This document shows positions 32,248 to 42,091 of a stretch of 64,000 bases of DNA, one piece after another. Both the position numbers and the translations under genes were made by a program. Origin of the DNA: Parasphingorhabdus sp. SCSIO 66989. Its GTDB lineage: Bacteria; Pseudomonadota; Alphaproteobacteria; Sphingomonadales; Sphingomonadaceae. A model generated the notes under the pieces. That model saw nothing but the letters and a program-made list of their open reading frames with translations. It ran no database searches and had not been told where the DNA came from. Location: the NCBI RefSeq assembly GCF_032852305.1, contig NZ_CP136594.1, positions 2,641,501 to 2,705,500 of the forward strand, written 5' to 3'. How positions within the stretch are numbered: the first letter of the stretch is position 1; each line of letters begins with the position of its first letter.

Positions 32248-33716
32248 CGGCGCATCCGGCTCTTCTCGCTGCACGGCTGGCGCTTGTGTCCGGCCTTGCC
32301 TTGCTTACCAGCGCCTGTCTGGTTGGCCCGGACTATAAAGGCCCGCCGAAAATGGCGGAGCTTAATCGCGAGGTCTTCACCCGTGCCGCGATCGCCACTG
32401 CAACCTCGGATCAGCCGGTGGAGCTGTGGTGGAAAAAGCTTGGCGACCCGCAACTCGACGCGCTTATTGCCCGCGCCTTTGACAATAACCGCAACCTTGC
32501 CGAAGCCCGCGCCAATCTGCGCGCCTCACGTGCGGTGTTGCAGGGTAGCCAGCAGGAATTCCTTCCCGGGGGTGGCCTGAATGCCTCCTATACTCGCCAG
32601 CGCTTTTCCGAAGAGGCGCTGATTTTTGGCGGACAGGGTGATGATTTTTCCATACCTGATCAGGATCTATACGCCATTGGTGCCGATACCCGCTGGGAGA
32701 TTGACCTGTTTGGCCGCATCCGTCGCGGGGTGCAGGCGGCGCGCACCCGTGCCGAAGCCGCTGAAGCGGTGCGCGACGATCTGTTGGTCAGCGTCGCCGC
32801 CGAGGTAGCAACGGCTTATGTCGCGCTGCGCGGGGCGCAGAAGCGGCTGGCCGTTGCCGAACGTAATGCCGCTAATCAGGAGGACAGCTTCAAGCTGACA
32901 CAGGTACTTCTGCGTGGTGGGCGTGGCACTAAGCTGGACGTTGAGCGCGCCCGTGGGCAACTCGCCAATACGCTTGCGACTATTCCGCCGCTGAAAGCTG
33001 AATTTGATGTGCAGGCGCACCGCCTTGGTGTTCTCACTGGTGATGGGCCGACAGCGCTGCGCGAAGAACTCAGCCCGTCCATGCCGATTCCGAGAATGCC
33101 AACCTTGATCGGTGTCGGCAGCCCGGCCGACCTCTTCCGCCGCCGCCCCGATATCCGCGCTGCCGAGCGCGAACTGGCCGCAGCGACGGCGGATATCGGC
33201 ATCCAGACAGCCGACTATTTCCCCACGGTCAGCCTTGTCGGCAGCGGCGGCTTTCAATCAAACACAACCGGCAATCTACTGCAAAGTTCGGCATTGCAAT
33301 TCACGCTCGGCCCGCAACTCATCTGGAATCTGCTCGACTTCACCCGCATCCGCGCCCGGGTAAAAGAAGCCGGTGCCCGCGCCGAAGCCGCGGCAGCGCG
33401 TTATGAACAGACGGTCCTGCTGGCCTTTGAGGAGACCGAAAACGCGCTTACTCTCTATGGCAATGAGCTGCTCCGCCGCGAGCAGTTGGGGGAAGCCCGT
33501 GACGCTACCCGCGAGGCAGCGCGATTGGCGCGGCTGCGCTATGACAATGGCATTGATGACTTCCTTGCTGTGCTCGACGCCGAACGTGTTGCTCTAATCA
33601 GCGAAGACGCGCGCGTGGTGAGCGAGGTGGAGGCCACACTCCAAGAGATAGCAATCTATCGCGCCTTGGGAGGTGGATGGCAAACACAAGCTGAGGCGGA
33701 AGCTAAATCGCAGTAA
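32244..33716 (+). CDS. Outer-membrane efflux channel (OprM/NodT family)
   Basis: This 490-residue lipoprotein (LTSACLVGPDYKGPP, Cys25) has the two repeated OEP domains with helical barrel segments (GLNASYTRQRF, RWEIDLFGRIRRG, FRRRPDIRAAERELAAATADIG). It completes the tripartite pump with the adaptor and permease; its ATG overlaps the permease stop by four bases. Regulation of the operon is not evident, as no repressor gene is complete next to it. Confidence 0.93.
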   Translation: MTAHPALLAARLALVSGLALLTSACLVGPDYKGPPKMAELNREVFTRAAIATATSDQPVELWWKKLGDPQLDALIARAFDNNRNLAEARANLRASRAVLQGSQQEFLPGGGLNASYTRQRFSEEALIFGGQGDDFSIPDQDLYAIGADTRWEIDLFGRIRRGVQAARTRAEAAEAVRDDLLVSVAAEVATAYVALRGAQKRLAVAERNAANQEDSFKLTQVLLRGGRGTKLDVERARGQLANTLATIPPLKAEFDVQAHRLGVLTGDGPTALREELSPSMPIPRMPTLIGVGSPADLFRRRPDIRAAERELAAATADIGIQTADYFPTVSLVGSGGFQSNTTGNLLQSSALQFTLGPQLIWNLLDFTRIRARVKEAGARAEAAAARYEQTVLLAFEETENALTLYGNELLRREQLGEARDATREAARLARLRYDNGIDDFLAVLDAERVALISEDARVVSEVEATLQEIAIYRALGGGWQTQAEAEAKSQ

Positions 33717-33817
33717 ACAATTGGATGGTTTAGGCAAGTGCGGTCAGTTTAGATCCTTGGATTGTCTACTCCAGTTTTCTGACATGGTCCGACCAGTGTT
33801 GTTATATTTGACTCCGA

Positions 33818-34930
33818 TTAGTGCGGATTGGCCGCATCCTTGCTGGCCTCAAAAAGCTGTTGATCCGCCCATCGCACAAAGTCAGATGGGAGATAACTCG
33901 CCACCAGCTCCAAGCGTGGATTGTTCATTAGCTTGTGTATCTCTTGGAAATTTATGTAGGTTCCCATGTATAGGGCCGAAGTGTGCTCCATCCCGGGGTA
34001 GCGCTGCAGCATCTTGTTGATGACCTGTTCTGAAGTCTCGCTAGATGCCAGCGCTTCCTCATATGCTTCGATATAATTTAGGCTGTGCTCAAAAACGCCT
34101 TTCGGGGTCATATGCGCAGTGGATTTACGGGGCACATGGCCGGGTATGGCCACCGCAATATCCATCTTCATCCATTCGCGTATCTGGGCCTTCCATTTGG
34201 CGCGGTTTTCCGGGGTGCTTCCACCCATCATTATATGGGCATCATAATAGAGAATATCATTGGGGAGCAGCGCCTTGAGATCGGGAATATAGACCACCGT
34301 ATGCGGTTCATCATGATGGCCTAGCCCGACATCGCCATAATGGTCATGCCAAAGCTGAATCTCCCGACCTTCCAGCATAATGACTTTGCTATCCAGCGGT
34401 TCAAAGGGAACCGATGGGACTGCGGCATTGTCGCCAAATCGCCCGATTGCCCGCTCATCATCGCTTCCCATGCGCAATTTCTGCAATTCGGACACTCTGG
34501 GCGCTGCCAGAAACCGGGCTTTGGGAAAACGCCGCTTCAAGACGCTTGCGCCTTGCGAATGGTCGAGATGGGCATGTCCGAGATAAACGATGGACAGGTT
34601 CAGTCCGGTCTTTTCGATTTCATCTGCCAAGCGTTCGGCAGCGAGCTTTGTCGCCTGGGTAGCGACCAGAACCATCTCGCGCTCGCCCATGATCATGCTC
34701 GAAGAGACGTTGATCTCCTCTAGCTCCGAAACAAAATGACGCAGCGTGAGCGGGCTGTCCGGCACCACTGCCTCGTAAGTGCGATATGGGGTGTTATCCA
34801 ATTCCTCAGGAATGAAGTCCGATGCATTCTGGCCGCTGCCGCCGCTGACCCAGACCGCAAGTCCGATAAGAAAGGCGACGAACAGAAGCACCGGGATGGA
34901 GACTAAGGTCAAGACTCGTTTGATTGTCAT
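33818..34930 (-). CDS. Metallo-beta-lactamase fold hydrolase with membrane anchor
   Basis: The 370-residue protein has an N-terminal membrane helix (about 7-28) and then a metallo-beta-lactamase domain with HAHLDH (119-124), a later GHHDEPH and a C-terminal helical region after IPGHVPRKST. The domain would be periplasmic. It shares the fold, but not close sequence, with the protein at 19046. It overlaps the Old Yellow Enzyme gene by four bases and so is its downstream operon partner. The substrate is unknown, perhaps a lactone or thioester of the pathway. Confidence 0.82.
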   Translation of the reverse strand: MTIKRVLTLVSIPVLLFVAFLIGLAVWVSGGSGQNASDFIPEELDNTPYRTYEAVVPDSPLTLRHFVSELEEINVSSSMIMGEREMVLVATQATKLAAERLADEIEKTGLNLSIVYLGHAHLDHSQGASVLKRRFPKARFLAAPRVSELQKLRMGSDDERAIGRFGDNAAVPSVPFEPLDSKVIMLEGREIQLWHDHYGDVGLGHHDEPHTVVYIPDLKALLPNDILYYDAHIMMGGSTPENRAKWKAQIREWMKMDIAVAIPGHVPRKSTAHMTPKGVFEHSLNYIEAYEEALASSETSEQVINKMLQRYPGMEHTSALYMGTYINFQEIHKLMNNPRLELVASYLPSDFVRWADQQLFEASKDAANPH

Positions 34931-36243
34931 TGCGGATCTCCCACGGCGTTGGCCATAAGCTTCCGCGCTGCCATGATGGACTGATTGCGTCGATCAACCG
35001 TCCTGAAAGCCTTGAGCACGGGGTAACGAGCATCCACCCTGCCCTCATGGCCGAGCATCCATAATTGCTGATAAAACCAGTATATCCCGGCAAACCCGTC
35101 CATTGCCTTCATCATCTTGAACCGACGCAGAAAGCCCAGCCAATTGGGCAGAAGCCCCAGATCATCCTCATAGCGCGGCAGGGTGTCCATTCCGTCCAGA
35201 AGCTGTTGCGGCGCATCAGTCATCAGGCACATCGGGCGTGCAAGACCGATCAGGTCGGCCGCGCCCGATTCCAGCGCCTGCTCCATCGCCTGACGCGTAC
35301 GAAAGCCGCCCGTCACCATCAATGGTATCTGGACTTTAGCCTGCATCGCCTTTGCAAAATCGACAAAATAGGCTTCGCGCGCCGCCGTGGATTGCGCGAC
35401 ATTCTGCTTTTCTTCCGGTTCAATGCCTTCTTTGCCTGCAAGCTTGGGTTGCTCATAGGTGCCGCCGGATATCTCGATCAGATCCACCGATGCCGCCTCA
35501 AGCCATTCCACAACAGCAAGGCTGTCTTCAAAATTGAAACCGCCCTTCTGAAAATCGGCACTGTTGAGCTTTACCGATACCGGGAATTCTGGTCCAACCG
35601 CCTCACGCACAGCGGCGACAATCTCAAGCAGAAAGCGCGCACGGTTTTCCAGCGTGCCACCATAGTCATCAGTGCGATGGTTGACCCGCGGTGACAGGAA
35701 TTGTGAGATCAGATAGCCATGCGCGCCATGAATCTCCACTCCCGTAAACCCGGCTTCCTGACATGCGCGTGCCGCTATTGCCCAGCGTGTAACTAAATCA
35801 GCAATTTCATCGACCGAGAGCGGTGACGGCGTGCCGAACAATCCTCCCGGCAAATCCAGAGCAACATCTGAGGAAGACTTTGGCGTCGGATTAACGACTT
35901 TCTGGGTCTGGCGTCCGCCATGGCTGATCTGGGCCCAGAACTGATTGCCACTGCGCGTTGCTGCCTGCGCCCAGCGCCTCAGACGATTTTTCATATCTCC
36001 ATCGGGTTCGGCCTCGATGACGACATTGCCGGGGCGCTCAAGATGGTCTTTGTCGACAATGACATTGCCGCTCAGCAAAAGGCCAGCCCCGCCATCGGAC
36101 CAGATGCCATAAAGGCGTTCAAGCTCTGGCGTGGGCCGACCATCTGGCGTGGCCAACCCTTCTGTCATCGCCGCTTTGGCAAGCCGATTCGGTATGATCA
36201 CCCCGCAGGGAAGCTTCAATTCTGCATCCAGCATAGCGCCCAT
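34927..36243 (-). CDS. Old Yellow Enzyme family NADH:flavin oxidoreductase
   Basis: The 438-residue protein has the FMN barrel of the OYE family: an early NRLAKAAMTEGLA segment, IHGAHGYLISQFLSPRVN (His/Tyr catalytic region), DDYGGTLENRARF and the C-terminal FMN-phosphate loop (VTGGFRTRQAMEQAL). Such enzymes reduce activated C=C bonds, for example enones produced in ring degradation. The ATG at 36243 has AGAGGA five bases upstream; a longer in-frame start exists at 36288. It is divergent from the enoyl-CoA hydratase gene. Confidence 0.9.
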   Translation of the reverse strand: MGAMLDAELKLPCGVIIPNRLAKAAMTEGLATPDGRPTPELERLYGIWSDGGAGLLLSGNVIVDKDHLERPGNVVIEAEPDGDMKNRLRRWAQAATRSGNQFWAQISHGGRQTQKVVNPTPKSSSDVALDLPGGLFGTPSPLSVDEIADLVTRWAIAARACQEAGFTGVEIHGAHGYLISQFLSPRVNHRTDDYGGTLENRARFLLEIVAAVREAVGPEFPVSVKLNSADFQKGGFNFEDSLAVVEWLEAASVDLIEISGGTYEQPKLAGKEGIEPEEKQNVAQSTAAREAYFVDFAKAMQAKVQIPLMVTGGFRTRQAMEQALESGAADLIGLARPMCLMTDAPQQLLDGMDTLPRYEDDLGLLPNWLGFLRRFKMMKAMDGFAGIYWFYQQLWMLGHEGRVDARYPVLKAFRTVDRRNQSIMAARKLMANAVGDPQ

Positions 36244-36377
36244 TCTATCCTCTGTTTTGCTTGTAACCCCTCGGAACACAGCGCGCATCTGCTCTTTGGA
36301 AAGCTAAATGCGAATTTATAGTTGCTTTATAGAACCAATACTTTTATTATGCAACCGTATTGAGCAGGAGACAAAAT

Positions 36378-37169
36378 ATGGCTGCGGTAGAATATGTGCA
36401 TGAGAACGGCGTTGCGAGGATCACCCTCAACTCACCACCACAAAACCGGATCGGTAATGAACTGGTAGCGGGTCTGACAGCCGCAATCATGGATGTTGCC
36501 GGACGCAATGACACCCGCGCCCTGCTGCTTTCAGCCACCGGACCAGACTTCAGCTGGGGTGGAGATATTCGCAATTGGCAGAATATCAGCCATAAGGATT
36601 TTGGTGCAACGCTGGAACAAGCGCTTCAACTCACCAATACATTCGAGGATTTTCCCTTCCCAACCATCGCTGCGGTTCAGGGCCAATGCAGCGGCGGCGG
36701 CTATGAGCTGGCATTGAGGGCCGACATCATCATCGCTGCCGATAATGCTCGCTTTGGTCATTCCGAAGCAACGATCGGTGTTTTCACCTTTTTGGGCGGC
36801 GTACAGCGTGTGGCGGACCGGATCGGCCGCGGTCGCGCTCTGGAATGGGCTTACACTGCCGAGATGATCGAAGCCCAGCGGGCGCTTGATCTGGGCCTCG
36901 TCAATCAATGCGTCCCATCGGATGAGCTTGCAGATACCGCAGAATCATGGGTCGAAAAGCTGGCAAGCGGAGCCACCTTGGCGCATGCTGCGCACAAGAA
37001 ACTGCTCCGCGCATGGTCCACATCCGGGGTCGCCGCTGCCGATGCGATGATCCCGCAAATGGCCGAAGACATCCATGCCAGCGCCGACCTGCAGGACCAT
37101 CTGCCTGCAGCCATAGCCGCAGTTGAAGCCGGAGAACCCCGGCCCAAATTCCCTTTCAAAGGTCAATAA
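36378..37169 (+). CDS. Enoyl-CoA hydratase/isomerase family protein
   Basis: This 263-residue crotonase-fold protein has the CoA-binding and oxyanion segments (DFSWGGDIRNW, AAVQGQCSGGGYELAL) and the GHSEATIGVF region that carries catalytic residues in the hydratases. AGGAGA seven bases before ATG 36378 gives the start. It opens a plus-strand cluster with an NTF2-like protein and two alpha/beta hydrolases, suggesting beta-oxidation-like or retro-Claisen steps. Confidence 0.88.
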   Translation: MAAVEYVHENGVARITLNSPPQNRIGNELVAGLTAAIMDVAGRNDTRALLLSATGPDFSWGGDIRNWQNISHKDFGATLEQALQLTNTFEDFPFPTIAAVQGQCSGGGYELALRADIIIAADNARFGHSEATIGVFTFLGGVQRVADRIGRGRALEWAYTAEMIEAQRALDLGLVNQCVPSDELADTAESWVEKLASGATLAHAAHKKLLRAWSTSGVAAADAMIPQMAEDIHASADLQDHLPAAIAAVEAGEPRPKFPFKGQ

Positions 37170-37193
37170 ACAAAACTGAGCAGGAGCAAGGAA

Positions 37194-37727
37194 ATGGCAA
37201 TTGATCTGGCTAGAGCCATGGCGAGCACGGATGTGGCACCCTTTGATGATGCCGCGATCTGCAAGGAACTCGAGCATTGGTTTTTCGAAGTGTATTTCAA
37301 CCATTGGGTCGAGGTTGGCGCCGGGAAACGCAAGGATGGCCCGGAATTCATCCTGGAATATTGGGGCACGCCGATGTTCGTCACCAATGACCAGCCAGCG
37401 CTGGCGCTGTGGCTGCTTGACGGGGAAGATGTCATTCAATTCCTTGCTGTGCAGCATGAGATGCTGAAAGCGGGCGGCTATTCGCATACCCATGTGCCGG
37501 ACAGAAAGGTTCGAGCCTATAATAATACAGGCGGTGCGATTGAAGTCATCTGGTCGCGTCGTGCGCCTGATGAAAGCGAAATTCAACGCTTTGTTGTACA
37601 TTTTGAGTGCGCCAAGTTTGACGGAAAATGGAAAGTTGTCGGCGTGCATAGCCGCGCGACCGATGCTGCGCTCGATGGTGACACCATTGACGGCGCATGG
37701 TCCGCTCCCGTGAAGCAGGAGGCGTAA
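37194..37727 (+). CDS. NTF2-like protein (DUF6841-type)
   Basis: The 177-residue protein has an NTF2-like pattern (ELEHWFFEVYFNHWVEV, FILEYWGTPMFVT, FVVHFECAKFDGKWKVVGVHS) and a ribosome site AGGAGCAAGG upstream. Similar proteins are annotated DUF6841 or SnoaL-like. No catalytic residue can be named. The gene is followed directly by an alpha/beta hydrolase, whose ATG adjoins its stop. Confidence 0.65.
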   Translation: MAIDLARAMASTDVAPFDDAAICKELEHWFFEVYFNHWVEVGAGKRKDGPEFILEYWGTPMFVTNDQPALALWLLDGEDVIQFLAVQHEMLKAGGYSHTHVPDRKVRAYNNTGGAIEVIWSRRAPDESEIQRFVVHFECAKFDGKWKVVGVHSRATDAALDGDTIDGAWSAPVKQEA

Positions 37728-38645
37728 ATGGCCGGCACAGACGAAGCGCCGATTATCTATCCGCCGATCATTGTCCCTGAGGGCGTAGAGCGCAAAAAAA
37801 TCACCTTCTGGGCCAGAGGTTTGGCAATTGATGCCGATATTTATCGTCCGCAAGATCTTACTGATAACCAGAAAGTGCCAGCGGTCGCGATGTCGCATGG
37901 TATGGGCGGCGACAAGGAAACCCCCGGACGCTATGCAGCGCGCTTTGCCGCGTCAGGAATGATTGCCTTGACGTTCACCCACACCAGTTGGGGGAATTCT
38001 CAGGGCCGTCTGATAGCCGCTGAACCGCTGCCCGAGCCTGATGAAAACGGCGAAGCAACGGTCAAGGTGCGGATGATCCGCGATTCCATCGATCCGCTCG
38101 AATGGGTTGATACCTATCGCGCCGCTTTGGATTATCTGGAAGGCGAACCCAATGTTGACCCAGAACGCTTGGGCGCATGGGGGACCAGTTTCGGTGGTGG
38201 TACCGCATTCTATGTCGCTGGAGAGGATGAGCGGGTCAAAGCACTCGCTATACAGGTTCCGGCAGTGTTTAATGCCCCGCCACCGATGGCCGAGCATGGC
38301 AAGGCCCGCGCCATCCAGATTGCGCGTGGCGACTTTGACCCTATCCCGCAATCCGAGGATGCCCTGCCAGGTTTGAAGGGTACGCCGCATTTTGCCCGGC
38401 TCGCCCAGTTCAAGGTTGCTGATAAGGCCAACACTATCTCTGTTCCGACACTAATCCTGGACGCGGCCAACGAGGAATTGTTTGACATAGCTGAAAGCGG
38501 CGCGGCGGCGCATACCAAGCTGAAAGCACGGGGCATTGAAACCTATTACGAGGTGATCCCTGATATCGACCATTACGGCATCTATTTTGACGGTTATGAG
38601 CGTAGCTGCCAGCTAGCGCATGACTGGTTTCAGAAGCATTTGTGA
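37728..38645 (+). CDS. Alpha/beta hydrolase (dienelactone-hydrolase-like)
   Basis: This 305-residue protein has the nucleophile elbow GAWGTSFGGGTAFYVA (Ser in GTSFG), an early oxyanion segment AMSHGMGGDKETPG and a late DIDHYGIY with the likely catalytic His. Length and ending match dienelactone-hydrolase-like and X-Pro-type esterases. It would hydrolyse an ester or lactone in the cytoplasm. No signal peptide is seen. The next gene overlaps or begins within a dozen bases of its stop. Confidence 0.85.
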   Translation: MAGTDEAPIIYPPIIVPEGVERKKITFWARGLAIDADIYRPQDLTDNQKVPAVAMSHGMGGDKETPGRYAARFAASGMIALTFTHTSWGNSQGRLIAAEPLPEPDENGEATVKVRMIRDSIDPLEWVDTYRAALDYLEGEPNVDPERLGAWGTSFGGGTAFYVAGEDERVKALAIQVPAVFNAPPPMAEHGKARAIQIARGDFDPIPQSEDALPGLKGTPHFARLAQFKVADKANTISVPTLILDAANEELFDIAESGAAAHTKLKARGIETYYEVIPDIDHYGIYFDGYERSCQLAHDWFQKHL

Positions 38646-38656
38646 AGGATGGCAAG

Positions 38657-39580
38657 ATGAGTCCAGACCTGCTGAATCCTGAAATCCGCGATGCCATTGC
38701 CCGATTGCCAAGGCTGCCTTTCGCCTCGCGCATCTTTCTGCCGCTTGCGCGCATGGCCTATAATGTCGCCTCACGTTCACCTCTGATGGATGGCGTTAGG
38801 GTCGAAAAAGTATCTTCCGGCGATGTGGAAATGCTGGCCTATACCAACAAGGCTAAGGCCAGCCGTGCCGCGGTGTTGTGGTTTTACGGCGGTGGCTTTT
38901 TGGCCGGAAAGCCCGAGCATCTCAACGCTCTGGCCAGTATGATCGCTCTGCACAGCGGCGCAAGCGTCTTTGTGCCAACATATCGTCTCGCACCAAAACA
39001 CCCCTTCCCTGCCGCTTTGGAGGACTCACAACGCGCATGGCGATGGTTGCTCGAGGAAGGGCCTGGTATAGGCATCGATACTGAACGGCTTGCCGTCGGC
39101 GGCAATAGCGCGGGCGGAGGGCTGGCTGCCTCATTGGTGCAATGGATTTCTGATGAGAGCGATGTCCAGCCGCGTTCGCAGATATTATTCTATCCTATGC
39201 TGGACGACCGGGTGGCTGCAGATCAGAGCCTCGACCGGATCAATCACTTCATCTGGAATAACAGGGCCAATCGTGTTGCCTGGAATGCCTATCTCTCACC
39301 GCATAAAGTTGGCGCAGCACAATTGCCACCCTATGCTTCTGCGGCAAGACGTGATGACCTTGGCGGATTACCCCCGACATGGATCGGCCAATGCGCGCTT
39401 GATCTGTTTTGTCAGGAAGATGGTGACTATGCGCAAAGGCTTATAGCGGCAGGCGTTGATTGTAAGCTCGAGCAAGTCGAGGGCGTGCCTCATGCCTTTG
39501 AAGTGATCCAACCCGACGCCAGCATTTCTAAAGCCTTTACCCGATCAGCAGTTGATTTTCTGGCAGAGTCACTCAACTAA
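38657..39580 (+). CDS. Alpha/beta hydrolase (hormone-sensitive lipase-like)
   Basis: This 307-residue protein belongs to the HSL group of esterases: FYGGGFLAG in place of the usual HGGG oxyanion motif (Tyr replaces His, a known variant), GGNSAGGGLA with the catalytic Ser, and GVPHAFE with the His. The ATG at 38657 has AAGGA upstream; a GTG at 38642 overlapping the previous stop is also possible. A carboxylesterase for a medium or bulky substrate is likely. Confidence 0.87.
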   Translation: MSPDLLNPEIRDAIARLPRLPFASRIFLPLARMAYNVASRSPLMDGVRVEKVSSGDVEMLAYTNKAKASRAAVLWFYGGGFLAGKPEHLNALASMIALHSGASVFVPTYRLAPKHPFPAALEDSQRAWRWLLEEGPGIGIDTERLAVGGNSAGGGLAASLVQWISDESDVQPRSQILFYPMLDDRVAADQSLDRINHFIWNNRANRVAWNAYLSPHKVGAAQLPPYASAARRDDLGGLPPTWIGQCALDLFCQEDGDYAQRLIAAGVDCKLEQVEGVPHAFEVIQPDASISKAFTRSAVDFLAESLN

Positions 39581-39585
39581 GAGCC

Positions 39586-40095
39586 ATGACCAGAAAGTCC
39601 CTTGAACATCTGAATTGCAGCTGGGCCCAGGCAGCCGAAGCGATTGGCGATAAGTGGTCTATCATGATCGTGCGCGATGCCTTTTTCGGCGTGAAGACAT
39701 TTTCCGCCTTTGCTGACAATCTTGGCATATCCAAGAACATCCTCACCCAAAGGTTAGAGCATCTCATCAAGCACGGTGTGCTGGCGAAACGCCCAATAGG
39801 ACTCGGCACGTCACGTTCGGAATATACCCTGACGGATAAAGGCCAAGCCCTTTTCCCAATCATGATCGGCCTGGCGCAATGGAGCGATGAGTGGGTTTTT
39901 GGCAATGATAAAGAGCCTTACAACATAATTGACAAGCAGAAGGGCGCGCCAATCCAAAAGGTCCGTGTCACAGACACCAACGGCTGCGAACTCTCTATGG
40001 CCGATGTGACATTAACCCCAGGCAAAGGCGCTAATGCCAATAATCGGCGGCTTGCGGAAGAGATGGCGCGCAATGAGAGGCTGGCGGACGGTTAG
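39586..40095 (+). CDS. HxlR family transcriptional regulator
   Basis: The 169-residue protein opens with the HxlR winged helix (CSWAQAAEAIGDKWSIMIVR, TFSAFADNLGISKNILTQRL, YTLTDKGQALFPI) and a C-terminal dimerisation tail of about 60 residues. The Cys near the N-terminus is conserved in redox-sensing members, which suggests response to a quinone or electrophile. It is the last gene of the hydratase-hydrolase run and probably controls it. Confidence 0.9.
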   Translation: MTRKSLEHLNCSWAQAAEAIGDKWSIMIVRDAFFGVKTFSAFADNLGISKNILTQRLEHLIKHGVLAKRPIGLGTSRSEYTLTDKGQALFPIMIGLAQWSDEWVFGNDKEPYNIIDKQKGAPIQKVRVTDTNGCELSMADVTLTPGKGANANNRRLAEEMARNERLADG

Positions 40096-40238
40096 GACTA
40101 GGCCATTCCCGGACTTCTCGAATAGCAAACGACTGTCCAAGTGTCGTTTCATCAGGGTAAGGGCACTAGGCTTAGAATGCGTAATCGCCGAAACACCATA
40201 ATTGCTGATAGATCACCAAAGATTACAAAAGGGTTGCT

Positions 40239-41933
40239 TCACAGATCAATCCCCACGCGCAGATTGAGATGAGGGCTGCGATCCTCGCTTTGGTCGCGGT
40301 CGCGGTTTAGGGGGACTGCGCCTTCCAGTTCGAAGTTAATCGGGCCGGCATCGCCGCGTATGCCGATGCCGCTGGAGATAAGTGATCCCCCTCCCCTTGT
40401 CCGCCGCAGATTATCGACATAGCCGCCATCGACAAAGGCATAGGGTTGCAGCCAGCTGATCCAGCTATTGGGCTTGCGGAAAGTGTAATTAATCTCGGCA
40501 ATGGCAGCCAAGCCATTATCGCCTGCCAGTTCGGCAAAATCAAAGCCGCGTACGCTGAACGGACCGCCAATGTTGAACTCCTGCGCGGCAAGCAGTGGAC
40601 GGTTGGCGATTTGGCCCTCAACGCCCAGCAATGCGCCCCAATTTCCCCCCAGACGGCCGCGCCAATTGGCGTAGTAATTGCCCGCGGTAAACACTGCATC
40701 ACCATCAAAGCGCGAAGCAAAGCGGCTGCCCATACGTGTGGCGTTGAAAAGATCAAGGCCTTGAATCAGCGATGTCCCGGCGCGCAAGCGGCCGGAAAAC
40801 AGCTTCACGTTGGAAGATAGCCCGATCGAGAACGTTACCTGATTGTCCTGACGCAGCAGACCGATGACATCATCCTGCTCTACTGAGAGATAAGCGATCC
40901 GCGCATCGACCCACAGGCTGGCATCGCGTGACCGGCTGATCGGGCGGCTGGCAAAGACTTCGACAAATTCGGTATCGCCTTCGACATTGACAAAACCGCC
41001 ACCCGGCTGGTTGGTGCCGATAGAACCGGCAATGCCAACGCGCGTGCCATCTGCGCCAAAACCGATGGAATAGGACGCGCTGGCAAAAGCAAATTCGTCA
41101 GGATCCAACGGGTTGCTGCGCACGCTCGCAGAGCCGCGATCGCTGCCATCAAAAAAGCCGCTGAAATCATAGCTTAGACGAGCGCGTGTCGGGCCTATAC
41201 GCTGTGAGCCATAATTGTCGACCGATGCACGGACGCGATCCTCGCGCTCGCGCACCCTGACCTCGAGGATATTTTTGCCTTTTTCCTTGAGGAAACGGGT
41301 TCGGCCCATGCGTATTTCTGGCAGGTCGCCCGCCAGCAATATGCGGCGTTCGATCACATCACTACGCGCGATGGTGCCTTCCAGCGGCGCAAGAAAACGC
41401 TGCAGCGCCGGATTGTCAGAGCCTTTGACCCGCACTTCATCGATCCGGCCTTCATTGATTTCAATTGTCAAAATACCATGCTCGACCGCCTGCTCGGGCA
41501 GACGCGCGGTTGCGAAGACATAGCCTTGATCACGCGCAATAGTGGAGACCTCCTGAATCACACGGCGCAGATCATCATCCTGCATCACCTCGCCGACATT
41601 CGCCTCGACAACGGAAGCAAAAACATCTGCGCCGAGTTCTTCTGTGCCTTCAATGGCGATGGAACCGATCAGCAAGCCTCCGTCGCGGCTTTGCAAGTCG
41701 GCAATGTCTGGTCTTGGCTGGTCTGCAGCAGCCAAAGCGAGCTGAACAGGACGCACTATGCTGTCCGGCTTATCCTGTGCTTCGGCTTCAGGCGCAGCGG
41801 CTGTGCTTGTATCTGCCTGTAACGCAGCAACCTCCGCCTGTGCAACGACAGGCATGCACAACAGCGCCAGCGCCGAAGCACCGCCACTTGAATATACAAG
41901 CCCGGGAAAAGGTCGTCGTGACATCCTGCCCAT
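40239..41933 (-). CDS. TpsB-type outer-membrane transporter (ShlB/FhaC/HecB family)
   Basis: The 564-residue protein has a signal peptide (YSSGGASALALLCMPVVAQA), a POTRA-type domain (about 80-160; GLLIGSIAIEGTEELGADVF) and a C-terminal 16-strand barrel ending LNLRVGIDL. TpsB proteins translocate one large TpsA passenger across the outer membrane. No haemagglutinin-like TpsA is in the window. It is divergent from the FecR-domain repeat protein, with about 160 bases between them. Start could also be ATG 41924. Confidence 0.9.
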   Translation of the reverse strand: MGRMSRRPFPGLVYSSGGASALALLCMPVVAQAEVAALQADTSTAAAPEAEAQDKPDSIVRPVQLALAAADQPRPDIADLQSRDGGLLIGSIAIEGTEELGADVFASVVEANVGEVMQDDDLRRVIQEVSTIARDQGYVFATARLPEQAVEHGILTIEINEGRIDEVRVKGSDNPALQRFLAPLEGTIARSDVIERRILLAGDLPEIRMGRTRFLKEKGKNILEVRVREREDRVRASVDNYGSQRIGPTRARLSYDFSGFFDGSDRGSASVRSNPLDPDEFAFASASYSIGFGADGTRVGIAGSIGTNQPGGGFVNVEGDTEFVEVFASRPISRSRDASLWVDARIAYLSVEQDDVIGLLRQDNQVTFSIGLSSNVKLFSGRLRAGTSLIQGLDLFNATRMGSRFASRFDGDAVFTAGNYYANWRGRLGGNWGALLGVEGQIANRPLLAAQEFNIGGPFSVRGFDFAELAGDNGLAAIAEINYTFRKPNSWISWLQPYAFVDGGYVDNLRRTRGGGSLISSGIGIRGDAGPINFELEGAVPLNRDRDQSEDRSPHLNLRVGIDL

Positions 41934-42091
41934 ATGGCGAACAGGGCATTAAGGATACGCTCGGCAACATGGTTATCGTGACGTAAACCATGTATTTCAA
42001 CAGGCTAGCTTAATCTGCTGTGTAATTGACCGTCGTAACACAGATCACATGCACAATTGTGCATTAAGTATTTTACGATGGGATATGGACC

